Below, piece by piece: positions 17,131-26,942 of a DNA stretch of 41,163 bases (positions are counted from its first letter, which is position 1; each line of letters opens with the position of its first letter). Where the stretch lies: the NCBI GenBank assembly GCA_947471035.1, contig CANIWJ010000023.1:1-41163 (forward strand). The letters run 5' to 3'. This stretch comes from Verrucomicrobiota bacterium (GTDB lineage: Bacteria; Verrucomicrobiota; Verrucomicrobiia; Opitutales; Opitutaceae). Under the pieces are notes generated by a model that was not told where the DNA came from, did no database searches, and was given only the letters and a program-made list of their open reading frames with translations. The position numbers and the translations under genes were made by a program.

Positions 17131-17169
17131 GATAGAAACGACCGCTCTATCCACTTGAGCTACGGAGAC
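17131..17169 (-). tRNA. tRNA 5' half, Arg-like, broken in the anticodon arm
   Basis: On the - strand GTCTCCG-TA-GCTC-(loop with GGATA)-GAGC starts at 17169. It matches the acceptor strand, D-arm and start of the anticodon arm of a tRNA-Arg-like gene, up to GGTCGTTTCTAT. After that the sequence no longer forms an anticodon stem, T-arm or the matching CGGAGAC acceptor strand. The break in the anticodon loop next to an integrase gene points to an attachment site. A palindromic GGATATCC occurs just beyond it (17101-17108). The identity as Arg is from similarity remembered for the 5' half and is not proven. Confidence 0.5.
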
Positions 17170-17195
17170 GCTCGCCAACCCCGACATATTCCTAG

Positions 17196-20609
<3,414 letters not shown>

Positions 20610-20660
20610 GCCCGAAGCGTGGCTGGCGCCCCTAACCGCCTCCTCTTCGCCGCACAAACA

Positions 20661-20933
20661 CTAGCCGGTGTAACGGCTAGGCCGAGACTCGTCGTCGTGT
20701 TTACCCTCATAGGCATGCACGCTGTGCGCACTGTCGCTCCACAGCGGCAGATTGTCGCCGCGCCACGCCCGTGTTTCCACGATATCGAGCCGCACCGCTT
20801 CATCGCTCCCCTGCATCATCAGGCGGTTGAGCGCCGCGTAAGCGACGTCTTCCACCCGCACATCCAAGGCTTCGGCCAAACGCTGCACCGCCGCCAGTTC
20901 TTCGCCATCCAGCTGAATTTTAATCGCACTCAT
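20661..20933 (-). CDS. Small ribbon-helix-helix-like protein
   Basis: This 90-residue protein begins with a beta-strand-like IKIQLDGEEL and two helices (AAVQRLAEALDV, VEDVAYAALNRLMMQ), the pattern of ribbon-helix-helix DNA-binding proteins. An acidic/aromatic tail rich in His, Asp and Ser follows. It is preceded by a strong Shine-Dalgarno (GAAGGAGG), unusual in this window. Its stop codon lies in a 7-bp inverted repeat CTAGCCG/CGGCTAG (20661-20680) that may help end transcription from both sides. Its DNA-binding role is an inference from secondary structure only. It is convergent with lacZ and no toxin gene is next to it. Confidence 0.6.
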   Translation of the reverse strand: MSAIKIQLDGEELAAVQRLAEALDVRVEDVAYAALNRLMMQGSDEAVRLDIVETRAWRGDNLPLWSDSAHSVHAYEGKHDDESRPSRYTG

Positions 20934-20937
20934 AGTG

Positions 20938-20945
20938 CCTCCTTC
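20938..20945 (-). promoter_or_regulatory. Strong Shine-Dalgarno sequence
   Basis: On the - strand GAAGGAGG precedes the ATG at 20933 by 4 bases. It confirms that start. It stands out because most other genes in the window have pyrimidine-rich leaders with no such motif. Confidence 0.8.
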
Positions 20946-21120
20946 AGGTTAAGTTTCTGAACGTCGAAAGCTTGTCCCTCCAGCGCCCGAACGGCAAGGG
21001 GCATCCCCACCCTATTTACCCTACCCTCAGGGTTAAGAAATCCTGCGAATCAACCACGCCCATCTGCCCCTCGTCGTTCCGCACAGCTAACCTTTTTGAT
21101 CTGGCCGTGCACTACGTTCC

Positions 21121-21639
21121 TCAAAAATCCAGCCGAAACCGAATCATCATCCCCTTGATCGTCGGCAGGCGGTCATCCATTCCGAAAGCCGGATCGATCT
21201 TGTACTGAAAACGCCGCGCATCCCCCGGTGTCGCCAAGATCAACTCCGCGCCGGCCTCCCATTTCGCGTAGATCGGGCGCACCCGCCGCACCGGCCATTC
21301 CACCACCTCGCCCACCACCCAAGGCTCGCCTCCATCCGCCGTCTGGCGCTCCCAGCCATCCACCACTTCGAGCGGCTCCGCCCATAGCCAAACCAGTTCA
21401 TCCATCTCTATTTGAAACCGCGCCGCGACCTCCGGCGGCACTTCAAACACTGCGTTGCCCACCCTAGCCAGAGCCGCAACCGGAGCTGGAGCCAGGAGTT
21501 CACCTGGCTCCCCCAGAAACCCACCCAACGCGAGCAAACCCAGCGCCACCGCCAACCGCCCGCCCAACGCCAGCCCGGCAACCCGTCCTGAAACACCACC
21601 CGCAGGCCGGAGCCGAGGCGGAAACAAGACAGTCACCAT
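21121..21639 (-). CDS. Hypothetical membrane-anchored protein
   Basis: With the ATG at 21639 the product is 172 residues. An N-terminal basic stretch and a hydrophobic Ala/Leu/Gly segment (about 25-45, LAVALGLLALGGFL) look like a signal or membrane anchor. The rest is a probable beta-rich periplasmic domain with many Trp, Glu and Val residues (VWLWAEPLEVVDGWER, then VEWPVRRVRPIYAKW). I recognise no family. The open frame continues upstream to 21771 through a Gly-rich, low-complexity sequence that is probably untranslated. The palindrome at 21770-21790 lies upstream. Confidence 0.5.
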   Translation of the reverse strand: MVTVLFPPRLRPAGGVSGRVAGLALGGRLAVALGLLALGGFLGEPGELLAPAPVAALARVGNAVFEVPPEVAARFQIEMDELVWLWAEPLEVVDGWERQTADGGEPWVVGEVVEWPVRRVRPIYAKWEAGAELILATPGDARRFQYKIDPAFGMDDRLPTIKGMMIRFRLDF

Positions 21640-21769
21640 AGTATCCTGATACAAGCCGCCCCCACCCCCCTGCGCGAGCGCCGAGCTCACAAATACTTCC
21701 CTGCCCCCATCCCAGTCTCCCAAGCCTCCCACAACCACACGCCCCCCGCTTGAACCCGCCCAATCCATC

Positions 21770-21790
21770 AAGTAACCTAATAGGTTACTT
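21770..21790. promoter_or_regulatory. Near-perfect palindrome, probable operator
   Basis: Arms AAGTAACCTA and TAGGTTACTT (10 bp each) flank a single A. With a 1-base centre this cannot be a hairpin, so it is more likely a binding site for a dimeric regulator. It lies between the - strand hypothetical gene (start 21639) and the + strand phosphopantetheinyl transferase (start 21907), so it could control either or both. No regulator gene is adjacent. Confidence 0.5.
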
Positions 21791-21906
21791 TGCCGCCAGA
21801 CGCCGGGCGTGGTTTGCGCGTCCCGTAGAGCGGCGACGGGTAGAAGATCGACATTGCACTGAACAAGCTTGGCACGCCGCCCGCACCGCGTGGTTTTGAG
21901 CCTGCG

Positions 21907-22569
21907 ATGCGCGACGTTAAGCCCCCCTCCCCCTCCCGGCCACCGCTCGCAGATTCATGGCCAGCCGACCACCCGCTCGCCGTCGTCCACCAAACCCTTG
22001 GCATCGACATAACGCTCTTCCCTGTTCCTGCGGATCGTAGCGGCCAATCCACCGCCGTGCGCGCCGCCGCTGACAATCTATTGCGGGCTGGCGGCGTAAC
22101 TAATCCGCACATCGGTCGCTCCGAAGACGGGGCCCCGCTCTGGCCCGCCGGTTGGACCGGCAGCCTCAGCCACAGCCGCACTTGGGGCGCGGCGGTGATA
22201 GCCCCCACCTCCGCGCTTCGTAGTCTAGGCGTCGATCTCGAAGACCCGTCGCGCATGAAACGGAAACTCTGGCCCTACCTGCTGTGCCCGCCCGAACTGG
22301 CCGAGCTCGACTCCCTGACCGAGTCTGCCGCGAATCGGCGGGTGGCGGCGGTTTTCAGCGCCAAAGAGGCGCTCTACAAAACCCTCGCTCCCCTCGGAGG
22401 CAGAGTGCCCGGTTTTAAGGAGGTCGAGCTGCGCTGGACACCGGACGATCACTTCACCGCACACTTGTTTCCTCCCCGGCTAGACGACGCAGCGTGGCCC
22501 CGGGGCCTGACCGGCTTCGTCTGCCAGACTCACGAGCACCTCCTCGCGCTCGCTTGGTTGCCTGCCTAA
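21907..22569 (+). CDS. 4'-phosphopantetheinyl transferase (EntD/Sfp superfamily)
   Basis: This 220-residue enzyme would move the phosphopantetheine arm from CoA to a carrier-protein serine. The signature residues are present: LSHS (87-90), G108-V-D110-L-E112-D for magnesium binding and FSAKEALYK (150-158). The length (about 220) is that of EntD-type enzymes. No polyketide, nonribosomal peptide or carrier protein genes are in the window, so its substrate is unknown; fatty acid synthesis ACP or a distant cluster are both possible. It ends 17 bp before the convergent aldolase-like gene. The palindrome at 21770 lies 117 bp upstream of the ATG. Confidence 0.88.
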   Translation: MRDVKPPSPSRPPLADSWPADHPLAVVHQTLGIDITLFPVPADRSGQSTAVRAAADNLLRAGGVTNPHIGRSEDGAPLWPAGWTGSLSHSRTWGAAVIAPTSALRSLGVDLEDPSRMKRKLWPYLLCPPELAELDSLTESAANRRVAAVFSAKEALYKTLAPLGGRVPGFKEVELRWTPDDHFTAHLFPPRLDDAAWPRGLTGFVCQTHEHLLALAWLPA

Positions 22570-22585
22570 ACGAGCACCAGGCGCG

Positions 22586-23875
22586 TTACTCTTCCATTCC
22601 GTAGGTGCGGCGCAGCTCGGCCAGCGCTTCGGCCGGCATCCGCACCAAGGGACCGAGCGGACGGCTCAGTTGCAAAGCCTCCGCCGTGGCCTCCAGCACT
22701 TCGAGCCGGTCAAAGGCCTCCAGCAAGGTGCGACCCACGATCAGCGCGCCCTCGTTTTCGATCAGCAGCACCGGACACTTTTTTAACGACATCCGTGCCG
22801 CCAACGCCTCGGCATCCCGCACCACGCAGGCATAGGGCACCTTCGGCACGTTACCCAGAACCAGATAACTCTCCGGAATCGTGTGCGAGCTGAACTCCGC
22901 GCCGGTCATACAAAACGCACTGGCGCACATCGGCTGGGCGCTGATCACGACCCCCACCTCGGGATTGGCCGCGTAGATCATCGCGTGCAAACGGCTGGTC
23001 CGGCTGGCTCGTTTGCCCGTCTCGCAGGCGGTAAGCGAAGCCCTCACCAGGGCCGCAGGCGTTAACTCCAGCCGGTCGCGCCGCCGCGGAGTGGTCACGA
23101 AACGCTCACCATCCAGCCGGGCCGACATCGCGCCCGCCGTGCTGATCATCAAACGCTGCCGATATGCCCGATGGGTAAACTCGCAGAGCTGGCTGCGCAG
23201 CTCCTTTTCCCGATTGCTTGCGGCATCCGGCGGCAGCACGGCCAGATCCGGTGCCGGCTGCCGTTGCAGGTCAGCGGCGGCGAGCGTGCGTAACGCTCCC
23301 AACGCCGACGCGCGAATGACCGTCTGGGCCACGAACTCCAAAGTCTCGAAGCGCTGAAACGCCTCCGCCAAATCCCGCCCGCCGATGACCACGCCATGGT
23401 TCTCCATCATCACGCAGTCCGCGCCGGTGGCGAAAGCCGCCGCGATTTTATCGCCCAGTTCCTGGCTGCCGGGGCAAGCGTAAGCGGCATAAGCGATTTT
23501 CCCACACACCTCAAAAGCATGCGCCTGCACCCGAGTCTCAGGCATGGCGCGCACGATGCTGAAAGCGACCAAAGCGCCGGGATGCGCATGCACGATGGCC
23601 TTAAAATCCGGCCGCTTCCGGTAGATCTCACGATGAAACGGAAATTCCGAGGACGGTGGATGCAGCCCCTCGCGCGTGCCATCGGGCAACACCCGCACCA
23701 CATCCGCCCCGCGAAGCGCGCCTTTATCCACCCGCGAAGGCGTTATCCACATGCTGCCATCGGGATCGAGAATCGAAAGATTCCCGCCCGAAGTCGTGGT
23801 CATGTGATAGCGGTAAATGCGATCCATCGTCGCCACCAATTCATCGCGGGGGTGCAGCCAAGAAGGGGTTTCCAT
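22586..23875 (-). CDS. Two-domain class II aldolase/adducin protein with inactive second domain
   Basis: This 429-residue protein has two class II aldolase folds in tandem. The first (about 10-200) keeps the zinc ligands and catalytic residues: E77 in SSEFPFH, H96-A-H98-P, and H160 in ENHG. The second (about 225-425) aligns by its pattern, but the ligands are replaced: HxH becomes S312-A-Q314-P and NHG becomes N-E375-G. Single-domain members cleave fuculose- or rhamnulose-1-phosphate or isomerise ribulose-5-phosphate. It is separate from the microcompartment operon, has no encapsulation helix, and is divergent from purB. The ATG at 23875 is chosen because the conserved fold starts just after it and the 62 codons upstream lack conservation. 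The substrate is unknown. Confidence 0.85.
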   Translation of the reverse strand: METPSWLHPRDELVATMDRIYRYHMTTTSGGNLSILDPDGSMWITPSRVDKGALRGADVVRVLPDGTREGLHPPSSEFPFHREIYRKRPDFKAIVHAHPGALVAFSIVRAMPETRVQAHAFEVCGKIAYAAYACPGSQELGDKIAAAFATGADCVMMENHGVVIGGRDLAEAFQRFETLEFVAQTVIRASALGALRTLAAADLQRQPAPDLAVLPPDAASNREKELRSQLCEFTHRAYRQRLMISTAGAMSARLDGERFVTTPRRRDRLELTPAALVRASLTACETGKRASRTSRLHAMIYAANPEVGVVISAQPMCASAFCMTGAEFSSHTIPESYLVLGNVPKVPYACVVRDAEALAARMSLKKCPVLLIENEGALIVGRTLLEAFDRLEVLEATAEALQLSRPLGPLVRMPAEALAELRRTYGMEE

Positions 23876-24032
23876 GCCAAGAGTTGGCCCGACGCCCACA
23901 CGCGGGTCAACGCATAGCCAAGCAAACCAGGAACCAGCAACGTCCCCTCCTCCGCGAATCGCCGGCACCTGCGGCCTTGTCAACGCGCGGCGGCGGCGCG
24001 TCACTGTGCGCTTTTCCAACCCTCCACGCGCC

Positions 24033-25466
24033 ATGTCCGCCCAGCCCACCGCCATCCCCAACGTCCTCGCCGAGCGCTACGCCTCGCCCCTGATCAAGGA
24101 CATCTGGTCGCCCACCGGCCGCATCGCCATCGAGCGCGACTACTGGATCGCGGTCATGAAAGCCCAGCGCGACCTCGGCCTGGCCGTCTCCGCCAAAGCC
24201 ATCGCCGCCTACGAGAAAGTTAAACACCAGATCGACCTCGCCGATATCGACGCCCGCGAACGCGTTACCCTCCACGACGTAAAAGCCCGAATCGAAGCCT
24301 TCAACGCCCTCGCCGGCCACGAAGCCATTCACCTCGGCCTGACCTCCCGCGACCTCACCGAAAACGTCGAGCAGCTCCAGATCGCCCGCTCCCTTGGCGT
24401 CGTGCGCCTCAAATCCGCCGCCGCCCTCGGCAAACTCGCCGCCCGCGCCAAAGAATTCCGCTCCCTCATGCTGACCGGCCGCACCCACAACGTGCCCGCC
24501 CAGCCCACCACCCTCGGCAAACGCCTCGCCATGTTCGGCGAAGAAATCCTCGCCGCCCATACCCGCCTCACCGAGCTCTCCGCCCGCTACCCGGTGCGCG
24601 GCCTCAAGGGCGCGGTCGGCACCCAGCTCGACCAGTTCACCCTCTTCGATGGCGACGCCGCCAAGGTCGCCCAACTCGAAGCCGGCATCGTCAAACACCT
24701 CGGCTTCGGCGGCGCGCTCGGCTCCGTCGGCCAGGTTTACCCGCGCTCACTCGACTTCGAGGTCGTCACCGCCCTCCACCAACTTGGCGCCGGTGCCGCT
24801 AGCTTCGCCACCACCCTCCGCCTCATGGCCGGCCAGGGCCTGCTCACCGAAGGCTTCCAAAAGGGTCAGGTCGGCTCCTCCGCCATGCCCCACAAGGTCA
24901 ACGCCCGCAACTGCGAGCGCATCTGCGGCTTCGCCACCATCCTCTCCGGCTATGTCACCATGACCGGCGCCCTCGCCGGCCACCAGTGGAACGAGGGCGA
25001 CGTCTCCTGCTCCGTCGTCCGCCGCGTCGCCCTTCCCGACGCCTTCTTCGCCATCGACGGCCTGCTCGAAACCCTTCTCGCCGTGCTCAACCAGATGGAC
25101 GTCTTCACCGCCGCCATCGCCGCCGAAAACCAGCGCCAGCTCCCCTTCCTCGCCACCACCACCATCCTCATGGAAGCGGTCAAATCCGGCGTCGGCCGCG
25201 AAACCGCCCACCTCGCGATCAAGGAAAACGCCCTCGCCGCCGCCAAAGCCCTCCGCACCGGCGAAGGCGAAACCGATTTGGTCAAACTCCTCGCCGCCGA
25301 CGCCCGCCTCGGCCTGCCCGAAAAACAACTCCGCGCCATCCTCGCCGACGGCAAACGCTTCGTCGGTGCCGCGCCCCAGCAAGTGGACACCTTTGTTAAA
25401 ACCGTCTCCGCCGTGCTTAAAAAGACCCCCGGCTCCGCCGCCTACGAGCCGGGCAAGTTGCTTTAA
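24033..25466 (+). CDS. purB: Adenylosuccinate lyase
   Basis: This 477-residue enzyme removes fumarate from SAICAR and adenylosuccinate in purine synthesis. The fumarase/aspartase superfamily signature G281-SSAMPHKVNARN is present, as are the early TSRDLTENVEQ and TGRTHNVPAQPTTLGKR motifs that hold substrate-binding residues. The length matches the family (430-480). The start at 24033 gives MSAQPTAIPN; upstream codons to 23817 are not conserved and overlap the divergent aldolase start. The leader is C-rich with no Shine-Dalgarno. It is probably monocistronic, with 140 bp before the phosphofructokinase gene. Confidence 0.95.
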   Translation: MSAQPTAIPNVLAERYASPLIKDIWSPTGRIAIERDYWIAVMKAQRDLGLAVSAKAIAAYEKVKHQIDLADIDARERVTLHDVKARIEAFNALAGHEAIHLGLTSRDLTENVEQLQIARSLGVVRLKSAAALGKLAARAKEFRSLMLTGRTHNVPAQPTTLGKRLAMFGEEILAAHTRLTELSARYPVRGLKGAVGTQLDQFTLFDGDAAKVAQLEAGIVKHLGFGGALGSVGQVYPRSLDFEVVTALHQLGAGAASFATTLRLMAGQGLLTEGFQKGQVGSSAMPHKVNARNCERICGFATILSGYVTMTGALAGHQWNEGDVSCSVVRRVALPDAFFAIDGLLETLLAVLNQMDVFTAAIAAENQRQLPFLATTTILMEAVKSGVGRETAHLAIKENALAAAKALRTGEGETDLVKLLAADARLGLPEKQLRAILADGKRFVGAAPQQVDTFVKTVSAVLKKTPGSAAYEPGKLL

Positions 25467-25606
25467 AAATCGCCCCGAACGCCCCGTTCTTCCCGCACGA
25501 ACACCGCCTCCCGGGAAATTTGGGTTTGCCAGTCACACGCGCCGCTCGGCACGCTTCACCCTCACGTTCGTTGTATCCCTAATACCTTTAACCCAACCCA
25601 CACGCC

Positions 25607-26866
25607 ATGTCCGAAGATCTCGTAGGTAATGTTCTGGTCGGCCAGTCCGGCGGCCCCACCGCCGTCATCAACGCCTCCCTCGCGGGCGTCATCTCGGAGG
25701 CGCTTAATCACGTCGATATCGAGGAAATCTACGGCTGCCTCAACGGCGTGCTCGGCATCCTGCACGAAGACCTCATCGACCTCGCCGCCGAGAGCCAGCA
25801 GACCATCCGCGGCCTCAAGTTCACCCCCGGCGCCGCCCTCGGCACCTGCCGCTACAAGCTCAAGAAACAAGCCGACTTCGACCGCGTCCTCGAAGTCTTC
25901 AAGGCCCACAACATCCGCTACTTCTTCTACGCTGGCGGCAACGACTCCCAGGACACCGCCGACAAGATCTCCAAGCTCGCCCAGGCCCAAGGCTACGCCC
26001 TGCGCGTCATCGGCATTCCCAAGACCATCGATAACGATCTCGTCTCCACCGACCACACCCCCGGCTACGGCTCTGTTATCAAATACATCTCCACCACCAT
26101 CCGCGAAATCGCCTGCGATAACGCCGCCATGGGCCAGCACGATCTCGTGCAAATCGTCGAGGTCATGGGCCGCAACGCCGGCTGGATCGCCGCCGGCTCC
26201 GCCCTCGCCAAACGCCGCGAACAGCCACACGACGCCCCCCACCTGATCTATTTGCCCGAGGTCGCCTTCAGCGCCGAAAAGTTCGTCGCCGACGTGCAAC
26301 GCGTCCTGAAACGTGAGAAATTCTGCCTCGTCGTGGTCGGCGAAGGCCTGGTCGATGCCGATGGCAACTATGTCGCCGCCGCCGACAAGACCGATGCTTT
26401 CGGCCACGCCCAACTCGGCGGCGCAGCCGAATACCTTCAAGGCCTCGTCGAGCAAAACTTGCCCGGCATCAAGGCCCGCACCGTGAAGCTCGGCATGGCC
26501 CAGCGCGCCGCCGCCCACATCGGGTCCAAGACCGACGCAGAAGAGGCGTACCTCGCCGGCCAGATGGCCGTAAAAGCCGCCATCCGCGGCGAAACTGACA
26601 AGATGGTCACCCTCCTGCGCGGCGACAACGAACACTACACCGTTGAGACCGGTTTGGCGCCCCTCTCCGAAATCGCCAACGGCGTGAAGAAGCTTCCCCG
26701 CGAATGGATCAGCGAAGACGGCGTGAGCATGAACCACCAGTTCCTCCGCTACGCCACCCCGCTAATCCAAGGCGAGACCCAGGTCACCTACGAAAACGGC
26801 CTGCCGGCGTTCGCCCGCCTGGACAAAGTCTCCGTGGACAAAGTCCTGCCCGCCTACGAAGCCTAA
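25607..26866 (+). CDS. pfp: 6-phosphofructokinase, pyrophosphate-dependent type
   Basis: This 419-residue enzyme phosphorylates fructose-6-phosphate in glycolysis. The phosphoryl-donor region reads G110-G-N-D113-S, with Asp where ATP enzymes have Gly, and the substrate loop is P138-K139-TIDND with Lys, where ATP enzymes have Gly. Both are marks of PPi-dependent enzymes. MGRNAGWIAA (around 188) is the usual fructose-6-phosphate-binding segment. PPi-dependence makes the step reversible. It fits a fermentative sugar eater with a microcompartment for deoxyhexose breakdown, since the DHAP released there feeds glycolysis. The pyrimidine-rich leader CCTTTAACCCAACCCACACG precedes the ATG. A strong terminator follows. 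Confidence 0.9.
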   Translation: MSEDLVGNVLVGQSGGPTAVINASLAGVISEALNHVDIEEIYGCLNGVLGILHEDLIDLAAESQQTIRGLKFTPGAALGTCRYKLKKQADFDRVLEVFKAHNIRYFFYAGGNDSQDTADKISKLAQAQGYALRVIGIPKTIDNDLVSTDHTPGYGSVIKYISTTIREIACDNAAMGQHDLVQIVEVMGRNAGWIAAGSALAKRREQPHDAPHLIYLPEVAFSAEKFVADVQRVLKREKFCLVVVGEGLVDADGNYVAAADKTDAFGHAQLGGAAEYLQGLVEQNLPGIKARTVKLGMAQRAAAHIGSKTDAEEAYLAGQMAVKAAIRGETDKMVTLLRGDNEHYTVETGLAPLSEIANGVKKLPREWISEDGVSMNHQFLRYATPLIQGETQVTYENGLPAFARLDKVSVDKVLPAYEA

Positions 26867-26889
26867 GCTTTAACGGTCCCTGACCGCCG

Positions 26890-26923
26890 GCCGACCTGCG
26901 CCTCCGCGCAGGTCGGCTTTTTT
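26890..26923 (+). terminator. Rho-independent terminator of the phosphofructokinase gene
   Basis: A 12-bp stem GCCGACCTGCGC/GCGCAGGTCGGC (26890-26901 and 26906-26917) with loop CTCC is followed by TTTTTT (26918-26923). It begins 24 bp after the stop codon. It also lies just beyond the 3' end of the convergent secreted-protein gene. Confidence 0.92.
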
Positions 26924-26942
26924 GTGCCCTTTCCGGCGCGGT

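Noticed and set aside
15739-17169. One tRNA gene split by the integrase gene (or by an intron)
   Set aside because: The 5' acceptor GTCTCCG cannot pair with the 3' acceptor GGCGTTC, so they are not two halves of the same tRNA.
20661-20680. Rho-independent terminator for lacZ
   Set aside because: The CTAGCCG/CGGCTAG repeat is short and lacks a T-tract; it also contains the stop codon of the convergent small gene.
23817-24032. N-terminal extension of adenylosuccinate lyase
   Set aside because: The extra codons are Arg/Pro/Ser-rich, unconserved and overlap the divergent aldolase start; ATG at 24033 gives the family length.
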